From Cyclobacteriaceae bacterium (GTDB lineage: Bacteria; Bacteroidota; Bacteroidia; Cytophagales; Cyclobacteriaceae): a DNA stretch of 64,000 nt. Where the stretch lies: contig JAHBTX010000004.1 of the NCBI GenBank assembly GCA_019638395.1, forward strand, positions 742,411-806,410, read 5' to 3'. Positions 45,114 to 53,392 of this stretch are shown in pieces. How positions within the stretch are numbered: position 1 is the first letter of the stretch; every line of letters starts with the position of its first letter. A model generated the notes under the pieces. It worked only from the letters and a program-made list of their open reading frames with translations, was not told where the DNA came from and did not search any database. A program made the translations under genes and the position numbers.

Positions 45114-45332
45114 TCAATTTTTGGCCGTCTGCTTATTTCTCAAAAAATATTTTTTCGTTTTCTTACAATAGACTACGTCATGTCCCAGCATTCGCAAACT
45201 ACTTATCATTCTACGTGCCGTCCTTTCAGAGATATTATACTTTTCAACAAGGTAATTTGGAGATTGGAGAAATCCTTTTTCAATCAAGGAAAGAATGTAT
45301 TCAAGCCTTTCGGAGTAAGTTAGAAAATCCAT
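45114..45332 (-). CDS. Small HTH DNA-binding protein
   Basis: 72 residues forming a single winged-helix-like HTH: SERLEYILSLIEKGFLQSPN, then YNISERTARRMISSLRMLGH as turn and recognition helix, and a short basic tail (VVYCKKTKKYFLRNK) that resembles the wing of DeoR/HTH_11 domains. It has no effector domain. It lies directly upstream of the lipoprotein gene on the same strand and is a candidate regulator of the two cargo genes. Confidence 0.6.
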   Translation of the reverse strand: MDFLTYSERLEYILSLIEKGFLQSPNYLVEKYNISERTARRMISSLRMLGHDVVYCKKTKKYFLRNKQTAKN

Positions 45333-45448
45333 AAATAAATTTTTACAACATGAAATTCGGTTAACGCTTTATTATCCTATGGATGGTGCCTGGCATAACC
45401 GCCAACCTTTAGATTTACTTCAACATAATTTATCGTAGTAATCGTAAC

Positions 45449-45669
45449 TTTTGTGGGTAAGTGGGTAACCGCTTCGGTTATCCAGCTTATCCACAAAAAA
45501 AGCAGCCGGAGCACTATGCCGCCAACCAGGTTGAGGGCTTATCAAACGATTCAGTCCGGCTGCTAATTTAAGTTGTGAGAGGGGATCAAATAGATATTCA
45601 AGGCTGCGGGCCTATTATAAAGGTTTCGATCCAATGCTCATTTTAGTTTAATTACCTAAACCAAAAGCT
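45449..45669 (+). ncRNA. Candidate bridge RNA in the IS110 leader
   Basis: The non-coding leader of the second IS110 transposase is highly structured. A hairpin with 22-base arms and a small loop spans 45449-45498 (TTTTGTGG/CCACAAAA ends; most arm differences are G-U compatible). It is followed by AGCAGCCGGA (45501-45510) pairing perfectly with TCCGGCTGCT (45555-45564) around a 44-base loop. IS110-family recombinases carry a bridge RNA with large internal loops between the left end and the transposase. Position, length and stem-plus-loop layout agree. The exact RNA ends and the guide bases are not determined. Confidence 0.5.
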
Positions 45670-46702
45670 ATGGAAAACCATCACCAAAATCAACCGTACC
45701 ATTGGATACTCGGTATTGATGTATCCAAAGAAAGTATTGATGCCTGTCTAATCCGTCAACAAGATGGGCAGCTTGCTGGAGAACAAGTTCTTCACAACAA
45801 CGTATCGGGATTCAAACAATTCCTCAAAGCCTGGTGTAAACAAATGGAATGTGAATGCGACCATCACACTCTTTGTTGTATGGAACACACTGGCTTGTAT
45901 ACACGCCTCGCTGGTACACTACCTGCTCAGCCGTGATGTGCACGTTTATTGGAAAGCTCTGCAGATCAAACGCAGCCAGGACTGGTAAGAGGAAAGTCTG
46001 ATAAAATTGATGCCCAGCGTATCGCCCGATATGCATCGTTTAGAACAGATAAAGCCCAGATCATGCAAATAAAGTGTATTAACGCTGGAAAAACTGAAAG
46101 ATCTTCAGGCTAACGTGAAGACGCCTGCTCAAATCATTACAAACCATTCGAACAAGCTCCGAAGAGTTAAAAACAATTTGGATACCTCAACAAAGCAAAA
46201 TTAATGGACAAGATAAAACCGGAAGCTATTCGCGGGTTGGAAAGAGTTTGGATAAAGTAGATGAACAAATCCTCACTTTCATCGGTGAAGACGAAACTTT
46301 AAAACAGAAGTATGATCTGATGTTGTCAATAAAGGGCGTAGGCAAGGTACTGGCTGCAATGTTGTTGGTTTACACACATGGTTTCAACCGCCTGGCTGAT
46401 AGCCGAAAACCTTGTTGTTACAGTGGCGTAGCACCCTTTACCTACGAAAGCGTACATCCATACGAGGTAAGACAGGTGTATCTCAATTTGCAAATGGAGA
46501 ACTTAAACGAGTCTTGCACATGGCTGCTGTAAGCAGTGTACAACACAACCCCGAATTACACGACTATTACAAACGCAAGGTGGAAGAAGGCAAGAATAAA
46601 ATGTCTGTTATTAATGCCGTAAGAAACAAGTTACTACACCGGATTGTCGCTGTTATAAAACGCGGAACACCTTATGAATTGAACCTGAAAAATAATTTAT
46701 GA
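45670..46702 (+). pseudogene. IS110-family transposase with multiple frameshifts
   Basis: The product would begin MENHHQNQPYHWILGIDVSK, the DEDD domain with its first Asp, and reads CMEHTGLYTR before the first frameshift near 45905. The frame then moves to SLVHYLLSRDVHVYWKALQI, later GKSDKIDAQRIARYASFRTD in another frame, then LMLSIKGVGKVLAAMLLVYT (second domain) and, after a further shift near 46500, AVSSVQHNPELHDYYKRKVE and KRGTPYELNLKNNL to the end. At least four frame changes are needed, so it is dead. It is unlike the first IS110 copy in sequence and orientation. Confidence 0.85.
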
Positions 46703-46726
46703 AACGTTAGTTTTAATCATAGATAT

Positions 46727-46843
46727 CGTTTGGCTATAAAACGTGGCGGCTTTTGAAACCTAATTTCTCCACCGACACAAAGTTAAGTTAGAAGTTTTAT
46801 CTTAATTGGCAGTCAGTCACCCGCCATGTTTTTATAGCTTTTG
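46727..46843. mobile_element. Second MITE-like inverted repeat
   Basis: Left arm contains GGCTATAAAACGTGGCGG, right arm, reverse-complemented, AGCTATAAAAACATGGCGG (one gap, two mismatches), enclosing about 70 non-coding bases. The group II intron begins 13 bases after the right arm. The arms resemble the GGC-TATA-GGCGG ends of short Bacteroidota intergenic elements. Confidence 0.45.
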
Positions 46844-47545
46844 TTGTAGGGCGTTGTGTGCCCTGAATGTCTACCAAGGGTACAATATAATGACTTGTTC
46901 ATTGAATGGTAGGCAATGTTGTAACAAAGATGAGAGACTTTCATCAGGAAGTTGTCTTAGTATGGAAACGAGCCGGCCACTCTATATATAATGTCGGAGG
47001 TCTCACGAAATTCTCGGTCAATGAAATGTTGAAAGAGTGTGCTCTCGACAAGGAGAGAACAGGCTTACTTGTCAAACCACCACAAGGTGCTTTGCTTTCA
47101 AGGCGTAGGTACTGAGCGTTGTGGAAACGGATTTACTTTCAGTTGTAGGAAAGACAAATTCAGGTGAGGTCTAAGGAGATGAATGAGAAGAGAGTGAACC
47201 ATCGTAGAGGTGTCGTAACTAACCTTGTTGTTGCTCAAAACCCGAGGGATCAGCGCCCCGAAGAGATAAGTCATAAGCGATACCTGTATTGCGGCTTATG
47301 ATGAGCGACCGGCACAAAGATGGCATGACCTTAGACTGGGCTTTGTTATGAAACAGGGGAACCTTGCTGTTGGTGCGAAAGGAAAAGTTATAAGTCCCGT
47401 AGGGATAAGACGAATACCGAAACAACAGACAAGGGGCAGATTAGTCCGTAGTAGTGAAGATGCTCTTGGAAACTTGAGTGGAGCGAAGGGGCTAACATGG
47501 TTAGTTTTTTTTTCAAGTCAACGTTAAGTCGAACGATTTACACGA

Positions 47546-48808
47546 ATGAATTTAGAAGAGAAACAAAAGTCATTTCCCATCACCAAAGAACAGGTGTGGG
47601 AATCGTTTAAGCTGGTAAAAGCGAAAGGAGGCGCAGCAGGTGTTGATGGTATAACCGTTAACGGCATTGCTGTGAATCCCCGGAAACATCTTTACCCGGT
47701 GTGGAACCGTTTAGCCAGTGGAAGTTACATTCCGCCAGCCGTGAGGCGCGTGGAAATACCAAAGAGAGATGGAGGTATAAGATTGTTGGGAATCCCCACA
47801 GTCGCAGACCGCGTTGCACAAATGGTTATAGCTAAAGAGTTGGAGGAAATAGTGGATAGACGCTTTTCACCAAGTTCATTTGGGTATCGGCCAAACAAAA
47901 GTGCGCATGAAGCCATCGAGCAAGCCCGCGAAAATTGCTGGCGTTATCCGTGGGTGATAGATGTTGACATCAAAGGATTCTTTGACAACATAGACCATCG
48001 GTTATTGATTCGTGCCGTTCGCAAATTCACAGACAAGAAGCATATCATCTTGTATGTAAAGCGGTGGTTGAAAGCTCCCATACAGTTGAAGGATGGTACC
48101 CAAATTCAGAATCTGGAAAAGGGTACACCTCAAGGAGGAGTAATCAGTCCATTGCTGGCGAACATCTTTCTTCACTTCGTATTTGACAAATGGATGGAAG
48201 AGAACTTCTCCAACAATCCGTTTGAACGTTATGCGGATGATATTATCATCCATGCGAAGAACGAACCTGAAGCACGGCACTTATTAAAGTCATTGAGGGC
48301 ACGGTTTGAGCGTTGCAAACTTGAACTACACCCAGAGAAGACCAAGTTAGTGTACTGTAACCGAAAAGGGAGACGCAAACGAAAAGAAGCGAGAGAAAGA
48401 CAATTTGATTTTCTTGGATACACGTTTCGTTCACGCAGTGTAAAGACAAAAGATGGGGCACTCATCTTTGGATTTAGTCCGTCCATCAGCCGCAAGTCCA
48501 CGCAACGCATAGTGGAAGAAGGCAGAAGATTACGTCTTCACCGCTGGACGCACCTGGACATTGTTGGTTTGTCAAACATGTTGCGTAGCAAGATTCTGGG
48601 TTGGCTCCACTACTATGGTAAATTTCATAAGTCAGCGATGAAGGTTGCCTTTCGCAACCTGAACCGCAGATTAGTGAAATGGACTTTCAACAAGTACAAA
48701 CGATTTAAGCGAAGTAAAGCATTGAGGCCAGCGCGTTTATGGTTACGGCAAGTCGCCAAAGATTTTCCGTATCTGTTTCCGATGTGGCAGCATGGATTTA
48801 CTCCGTAG
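47546..48808 (+). CDS. ltrA: Group II intron reverse transcriptase/maturase
   Basis: 420-residue intron-encoded protein that helps the intron fold, splice and retrotranspose. The N-terminal finger region has GGAAGVDGITVNGIA and YIPPAVRRVEIPKRDGGIRL. The RT palm has SSFGYRPNKSAHEAI and the catalytic YADD at residues 229-232 (FERYADDIIIHAK), then GTPQGGVISPLLANIF upstream of it. The maturase (X) domain follows, with LGWLHYYGKFHKSAM. There is no C-terminal HNH endonuclease domain, so insertion would use an endonuclease-independent route. It is encoded within intron domain IV. Confidence 0.95.
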   Translation: MNLEEKQKSFPITKEQVWESFKLVKAKGGAAGVDGITVNGIAVNPRKHLYPVWNRLASGSYIPPAVRRVEIPKRDGGIRLLGIPTVADRVAQMVIAKELEEIVDRRFSPSSFGYRPNKSAHEAIEQARENCWRYPWVIDVDIKGFFDNIDHRLLIRAVRKFTDKKHIILYVKRWLKAPIQLKDGTQIQNLEKGTPQGGVISPLLANIFLHFVFDKWMEENFSNNPFERYADDIIIHAKNEPEARHLLKSLRARFERCKLELHPEKTKLVYCNRKGRRKRKEARERQFDFLGYTFRSRSVKTKDGALIFGFSPSISRKSTQRIVEEGRRLRLHRWTHLDIVGLSNMLRSKILGWLHYYGKFHKSAMKVAFRNLNRRLVKWTFNKYKRFKRSKALRPARLWLRQVAKDFPYLFPMWQHGFTP

Positions 48809-48821
48809 GCTTAACCATGAA

Positions 48822-48897
48822 GAGCCGTATGACGGGAGACTGTCAAGTACGGTTCTGTGAGAGGTTTAGGGGTGAAACTCCCCTTTACCTACTCGAT
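48822..48897 (+). ncRNA. Group II intron domains V and VI
   Basis: Domain V is the 34-base hairpin 48822-48855: GAGCCGTAT with the catalytic AGC triad, a GACGG/CTGTC upper stem, a GAGA tetraloop and TACGGTTC. Domain VI follows with a GGGG/CCCC stem and an A-rich side for the branch point, ending CTACTCGAT. Confidence 0.9.
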
Positions 48898-48921
48898 TCT
48901 ATCAACCGATTCATATTTGAA

Positions 48922-49380
48922 CTATTCAAAAAACCAGTCGTAATTCTTTTGCACAAGATGCCATCTTGGTCTCAATTCCTTATATGTTCCGTTTTGAAGT
49001 ATATTTTTCTTAAGTTCATTTGTCACGCAAGATGAATAGATTACATACAAGTATTTTACTGAGTCAATTTTGTCCATTTGAAAAGTAAGTCTATCTTGTT
49101 CTTTATTGTCAAAATTACTGCATTCAGTTTTACTAATTAAAATCCTTTTTATTCCTAACTTTTTTGCCAGTCCTTGTGCGTCTGTTGGCAAAGTATTGTC
49201 GTCAACGAATAAATAATTGTCAGTCTGAAAGTTGTCTGTAAGAAAATGTGCCAATGAATCAAATGAATCTAATTCGGCTAAAAATTTTCCTTCCAAGGTG
49301 GCCCAGTCAGTCCAACTTTTCTTCTCTGTCTGTGAACAAGAAAATATAGTCACGATTAATATTGTCAATAATGTTCTCAT
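48922..49380 (-). CDS. Small lipoprotein of unknown function
   Basis: 152 residues with a lipoprotein signal (MRTLLTILIVTIFSC, Cys15). The mature part is polar, with no recognised domain; segments include TDWATLEGKFLAELDSFDSL, LGIKRILISKTEC and KIDSVKYLYVIYSSC, the last two looking like buried strands of a small alpha/beta fold. It lies between the group II intron and kdsB, just outside the island, and could be either cargo or chromosomal. Confidence 0.6.
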   Translation of the reverse strand: MRTLLTILIVTIFSCSQTEKKSWTDWATLEGKFLAELDSFDSLAHFLTDNFQTDNYLFVDDNTLPTDAQGLAKKLGIKRILISKTECSNFDNKEQDRLTFQMDKIDSVKYLYVIYSSCVTNELKKNILQNGTYKELRPRWHLVQKNYDWFFE

Positions 49381-49531
49381 CGTCTTAACGCATTGGCGGC
49401 AACGTTTGGCTTTAAGCCACTCTATCGCTTATAGCCACCTTGCAGATGTAAGATATAAGAAACTCCCCTTATCAAACAAATCAATCCCGGAACTTTATTT
49501 TGCTGTAATGAAGTTAGGACTTCAAGTGGTT

Positions 49532-50263
49532 TTAAAAAGCCGCATTTGCCCGCTCCAAATCTTCTGGAGTGTCAATACCCATCGTCTCCAATTGTGTTTC
49601 GGCTACTTTAATTTTAAAACCATTTTCTAACCAGCGCAATTGTTCCAATGACTCAGCTTTTTCCAATCTCGAAACGGGCAGTTGCGTAATCTGTTTTAAT
49701 ACATCGGCCCGGTAGGCATACATACCAATGTGTTTGTAATAAATGTGTTGTGTTGTCCAATCGGTGCTTGAACCGCGCAGGAAGGGAACTGGCGAGCGAC
49801 TAAAGTAAAGCGCTTCGTTATATTTATTCAGTACTGCCTTTACCACATTGGGGTTATGGAGTTGGTGCGACTCAGCAATTTTTTTTACCAACGTAGCAAG
49901 TTCGGTTTCACCATTCAATAACGAAGCAAGTAGTTCAATCTGTTCGGGGGCAATAAAGGGTTCATCGCCTTGTATATTAACAACGTAGTCGTATGTTTCA
50001 TTTTGTTGTGTTAACACTTCGTAGCACCGATCGGTACCACTTACGTGCGTTTCGGCTGTCATACCTACTTCGCCTCCAAAACTTTTTACATGTTCAAAAA
50101 TTTTAGTGTTATCGGTGGCAACCACAACCTTGCGTAAGGCACTGGCTTTACTGGCTTGTTCATATACGCGTTGAATCATGGAAACCCTGCCAATCAATGC
50201 CAGTGGTTTGCCAGGGAAACGGGTAGAAGCAAAACGTGCAGGAATAATACCGATTATTTTCAT
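49532..50263 (-). CDS. kdsB: CMP-Kdo synthetase
   Basis: 243-residue cytoplasmic 3-deoxy-manno-octulosonate cytidylyltransferase. It activates Kdo as CMP-Kdo for attachment to lipid A, an essential step of lipopolysaccharide synthesis. Signature segments are IIPARFASTRFPGKPLALIG with the nucleotide-binding loop, VVATDNTKIFEHVKSFGGEV, VVNIQGDEPFIAPEQIELLA with the metal-binding Asp, and SLEQLRWLENGFKIKVAETQ near the end. Length is standard. Orientation is the same as NfeD upstream but a 72-base gap separates them. Confidence 0.95.
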   Translation of the reverse strand: MKIIGIIPARFASTRFPGKPLALIGRVSMIQRVYEQASKASALRKVVVATDNTKIFEHVKSFGGEVGMTAETHVSGTDRCYEVLTQQNETYDYVVNIQGDEPFIAPEQIELLASLLNGETELATLVKKIAESHQLHNPNVVKAVLNKYNEALYFSRSPVPFLRGSSTDWTTQHIYYKHIGMYAYRADVLKQITQLPVSRLEKAESLEQLRWLENGFKIKVAETQLETMGIDTPEDLERANAAF

Positions 50264-50335
50264 TTAAGCGTTTGGCAGGAATTTAGTTTAGTTGATTCTT
50301 TTCACCTCTCGTGTTAAGAGACACTTGGATGAAAG

Positions 50336-51676
50336 TTACACCTTCTTCACGCGCAACGTTATACCTTCCGTACCAATTACTTCAATCGGTTCACCCTTCT
50401 CAATAAAATCACCGCGGGTAAAGGCATCGTAAACTTCACCGTTAATCAACACTTTACCGCTGGGCCGTAATACCGTTTGGGCGGTTCCGTGTTTGCCTAT
50501 CAAACCTTTCTGGTTGTTAACAATATAACCGCTGCTTGCATCTTGGGTATCGGTAAGTGCTAGGCGCTGAAAGGCTTTGGTTTGTGTTAGTCGTGCACCA
50601 CCTGCAAACAGTAACACGGCACCACCCACCAATCCGCCTAACGTAGCAAAGGTAGCCACAATAATATCACCCAGCGGTACAAACTCGAAGTTGAAGAAAT
50701 CGTTGTTGAGCATAATTAACACCAGCGATACAATAGTTAACGTAATACCACTTACCCCGGCAATACCAAACCCCGGAATAAAAAACAGCTCTGCAATAAT
50801 CAGCAGTACACCTAAAAACAAGGCAAGTATCTCCCAATAGGCAGCAAGACCATTCAGGTAATACGGTACCAGGTACAATACCAATGCAACAATGGCAGCA
50901 GCTAATGGAAAACCAACACCAGGAGTTTGCAACTCGAAATAAATTCCACCCATAATAACCAGAATCAACAAACCGCTTATAAATGGATTGAGGAAGAAGG
51001 CAATGATTTTTTCTACTGCACCAAGCCGAAAGGTTTCGATGTGATAATCAACTACGTTGTTGCGTTTCAGAATGTCAGCTATTGATTCTACTTTGGCCTC
51101 GCAATAGCCGTTTTCAATTGCTTCGGAAGTTGTAAACGTGATTACTTTGCCGGCTTGTTTTAAACTGTCGATCACAATATTTTCATCTACCATGCCTTCT
51201 GCAATGCGTGGATCGCGGCCATTTTCTTCGGCTGTTGCACGCATGATGGAGCGCATGTACGATTGATATTTATCAGGAGCGGCTGCACCACTGCCATCTA
51301 CTACTGTGGCCGCACCAATGGTGGCACCGGGTGCCATGTAAATGCTATCGCACGCAATAGAAATCAATGCACCGGCCGAAGCAGCATCGGAGTTGATAAA
51401 CACCCACACAGGAATTTTCAATTCCATCAGTTGATCTACAATTTCTTTGGTATCGTTTAGTGCACCGCCAAACGTATCCATGTCTATAATCAAATAATCG
51501 GCTTTTATTTTTTCTGCATGTTGCAAGGCCAGTTTAACATAGCGGCCCATGCGCGGATCAATCTCCGCGCGGATCTCCATTACCAGTACCTTCTTTTTTG
51601 TTTGTTGTGCCCGCGTGGGCAATCCCAGCGTTTGAATCAGCAGCACCATACCGAAAATCCTCAACAGCGTTCGCAT
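50336..51676 (-). CDS. NfeD-family membrane serine protease
   Basis: 446 residues of the long NfeD (NfeD1b) class. A signal peptide is followed by a ClpP/crotonase-like protease domain: DYLIIDMDTFGGALNDTKEI, then VFINSDAASAGALISIACDS with the Ser nucleophile, and APGATIGAATVVDGSG. Four to five transmembrane helices (residues about 225-360) lead to a C-terminal OB-fold NfeD domain (GKHGTAQTVLRPSGKVLING, then DFIEKGEPIEVIG). NfeD proteins act with stomatin/SPFH partners in membrane microdomain quality control; no stomatin gene is adjacent here. Confidence 0.92.
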   Translation of the reverse strand: MRTLLRIFGMVLLIQTLGLPTRAQQTKKKVLVMEIRAEIDPRMGRYVKLALQHAEKIKADYLIIDMDTFGGALNDTKEIVDQLMELKIPVWVFINSDAASAGALISIACDSIYMAPGATIGAATVVDGSGAAAPDKYQSYMRSIMRATAEENGRDPRIAEGMVDENIVIDSLKQAGKVITFTTSEAIENGYCEAKVESIADILKRNNVVDYHIETFRLGAVEKIIAFFLNPFISGLLILVIMGGIYFELQTPGVGFPLAAAIVALVLYLVPYYLNGLAAYWEILALFLGVLLIIAELFFIPGFGIAGVSGITLTIVSLVLIMLNNDFFNFEFVPLGDIIVATFATLGGLVGGAVLLFAGGARLTQTKAFQRLALTDTQDASSGYIVNNQKGLIGKHGTAQTVLRPSGKVLINGEVYDAFTRGDFIEKGEPIEVIGTEGITLRVKKV

Positions 51677-51710
51677 GATTGTTTGTATTTTGCATTAAAA
51701 ATAGCAACTC

Positions 51711-52367
51711 TTGATCGAAAAAACCTGTGTTGTATATCAAACACCTGCGGGCTTTGTAATCTGGCATGTGTGGCCGGCTGGGGCCGATCGTGTGGTGCTG
51801 GAAGAACGTAATGAGCAAAAACGCAAGGTTGCCATCGTTTGTATTACCATAGCAGGCAATGTACAATGGCGAAATACCAGTTTACCCGATTCGTGGTGGA
51901 TAAACTTAAACAGTGTTACCGCCACACAAGTTTTATTACGCCTTTTCGAAAACACAACCAACCCTGATGTGGTAAAGGAATTAACCCTGAGTTTAGAAAC
52001 AGGTCTGGAGATTGCACTGCAGCCCGAAGCACATACGATAACAGCACTTCGGCCGTTTGTGTATGTGCAAGGCGAACCAGATTTTGAAACCATTCAAACA
52101 TTTATCCGGCAACAATTGAAACAAGAAATATTTTTAGGAGCTGAGTACCTGGAAACAAAACACCTGATTTTAATCTCGTACTACACTGGCCAGCCAGCAG
52201 CTTTTAACAATGTATTGGCCTGCTTTAGTCGCGAGGGGTTGTTTTATTGGAGCCAGGAAATTGGCACGAATTTGAAAGGAATGGGCATCGGTACTTTTTT
52301 TATTGCAACCAACACCTTGTTTTTTGTGAAGAACAAAACAGAATTGGTAACTTTTCGCATTGTTTAA
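51711..52367 (+). CDS. DUF4905 family protein
   Basis: 218-residue cytoplasmic protein of the Cytophagales family DUF4905, function unknown. It opens IEKTCVVYQTPAGFVIWHVW from a TTG codon at 51711; no in-frame ATG offers a better start. Further segments: DRVVLEERNEQKRKVAIVCI, NSVTATQVLLRLFENTTNPD and LILISYYTGQPAAFNNVLAC. It is divergently arranged to NfeD and heads a four-gene unit with the LysM protein (gap of 4 bases), OmpA protein and TIGR02757. Confidence 0.75.
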   Translation: MIEKTCVVYQTPAGFVIWHVWPAGADRVVLEERNEQKRKVAIVCITIAGNVQWRNTSLPDSWWINLNSVTATQVLLRLFENTTNPDVVKELTLSLETGLEIALQPEAHTITALRPFVYVQGEPDFETIQTFIRQQLKQEIFLGAEYLETKHLILISYYTGQPAAFNNVLACFSREGLFYWSQEIGTNLKGMGIGTFFIATNTLFFVKNKTELVTFRIV

Positions 52368-52371
52368 ACTT

Positions 52372-53391
52372 ATGATAAAGGTAATTTTTTTAACTCTTGG
52401 TATGTGGAACTCACCCGGCCCTGCGAGTGCCACGGTAGCTGATTCGCTTCGCATGGAAACCATAGCCGGCAAACAGTTTATCATTCATCAGATAGATGAG
52501 AAAGAAACACTGTATGCTATCTCCAGGCGCTACGGGGTGCCGGTTACAGCAATATTAGAACATAATCCCACTGCCGATGGTGGTTTGGCAGTAGGGCAAT
52601 TGTTAAAGGTTCCATACGTACCCAAATCAAAACCCGCAATCGTTTCTGGTGGCGAGCGGATTCATCGGGTAGCAGCAAAAGAAACCTTGTTTTCCATTTC
52701 GCGGTTGTACGATGTTTCGGTTGATGAAATAAAAACCTGGAATAACCTGAAAGATAATGCACTCGCTTTGGGGCAAGAGTTGGTTATCAAAAATAAATCC
52801 ACAAACACGGTTGCAACTACCCAGGCACTACATGGTGTACATATGGTAGCCGCAAAAGAAACCTTGTATTCCATTGCGCGCCAATACAATATTTCGGTTC
52901 AGCAATTGCGCGAGTGGAATTCGCTTAACGCGGATGAAGTTAAAATTGGGCAAACGCTTTTTGTTACACAGCCCATGTATCAAAAGCAAGATGAGGTAAA
53001 AACACCTGAAGTAGTAAGTAAACCCGAAGTAAAAGAAACGGTTGTTACTACCGCAAAGCAAGATACAAAACCCGAAATAAAGGAAAGCACCATTCGTATA
53101 TCCGAAAATGTGGCTGGTACAGATGAAGTAAAAGAAGGCGGGCTTGCCGAACTGATTGATGGCACCGATGGCAACCGGAAATACCTGGCCTTACACCGCA
53201 CAGCTAAAGTAGGCACCATTTTAAAAGTTCGTAACGAATTAAATAACCGCGAAGTATTTGTGCGCGTAGCAGGTACGCTACCCAATATTGCAGCTAACAC
53301 TAACATTGTCATTAAAATCTCTAAGTCAGCTTATGATCGGTTGGGAGCTATCGATCCGCGATTTCGTGTAGAAGTTACCTATTATAAATAG
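52372..53391 (+). CDS. LysM peptidoglycan-binding protein with RlpA-like C-terminus
   Basis: 339 residues. After a signal peptide come three LysM modules, each about 44 residues and linked by short spacers: FIIHQIDEKETLYAISRRYG, IHRVAAKETLFSISRLYDVS and VHMVAAKETLYSIARQYNIS. A Lys/Glu/Val-rich linker follows (residues about 205-260), and the last 85 residues (YLALHRTAKVGTILKVRNEL, VFVRVAGTLPNIAANTNIVI) resemble the double-psi barrel of RlpA. It should bind cell-wall glycan in the periplasm or at the outer membrane. The start at 52372 gives the proper signal peptide. Confidence 0.85.
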   Translation: MIKVIFLTLGMWNSPGPASATVADSLRMETIAGKQFIIHQIDEKETLYAISRRYGVPVTAILEHNPTADGGLAVGQLLKVPYVPKSKPAIVSGGERIHRVAAKETLFSISRLYDVSVDEIKTWNNLKDNALALGQELVIKNKSTNTVATTQALHGVHMVAAKETLYSIARQYNISVQQLREWNSLNADEVKIGQTLFVTQPMYQKQDEVKTPEVVSKPEVKETVVTTAKQDTKPEIKESTIRISENVAGTDEVKEGGLAELIDGTDGNRKYLALHRTAKVGTILKVRNELNNREVFVRVAGTLPNIAANTNIVIKISKSAYDRLGAIDPRFRVEVTYYK

Positions 53392-53392
53392 T

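Larger units (their letters stand above)
41728..48897 (+). other. Mosaic mobile island bounded by direct copies of a group II intron 3' end
   Basis: A 7.2 kb segment that contains nearly all mobile DNA of the window. The same 49 bases, the 3' part of intron domain V plus domain VI, occur in direct orientation at 41728-41776 and 48849-48897. Between them lie a toxin-antitoxin remnant, two decayed IS110 elements, two MITE-like inverted repeats, three cargo genes and one complete group II intron. The sequence outside the island is normal chromosomal genes. Confidence 0.75.
46856..48897 (+). mobile_element. Complete group II intron
   Basis: About 2.04 kb retroelement. The 5' boundary is GTGTGCCCTGAATG at 46856, matching the GUGYG intron start and the GCCC pairing that follows in bacterial introns. 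A long structured RNA (domains I-III, to about 47540) precedes an open frame in domain IV encoding the reverse transcriptase, followed by domains V and VI and the 3' end CTACTCGAT at 48897. The 3' exon begins TCTATCAACC. All ribozyme landmarks that can be seen are intact, so it may still splice and move. Confidence 0.85.

Noticed and set aside
45449-45498. Interpretation of the 22-base hairpin as a simple terminator
   Set aside because: On the plus strand it is followed by A, not T, and on the minus strand it lies upstream of the HTH gene with no minus-strand gene ending before it; position in the IS110 leader fits a structured RNA better.
46906-47425. Short open frames (plus 46906-47115, minus 47219-47425)
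   Set aside because: They lie in the conserved RNA domains I-III of the group II intron and resemble no protein.
49381-49531. Possible third MITE-like copy with GGCGGCAACGTTTGGC and the palindrome TGGCTTTAAGCCA
   Set aside because: Only one arm-like motif is clear, so an element cannot be delimited.
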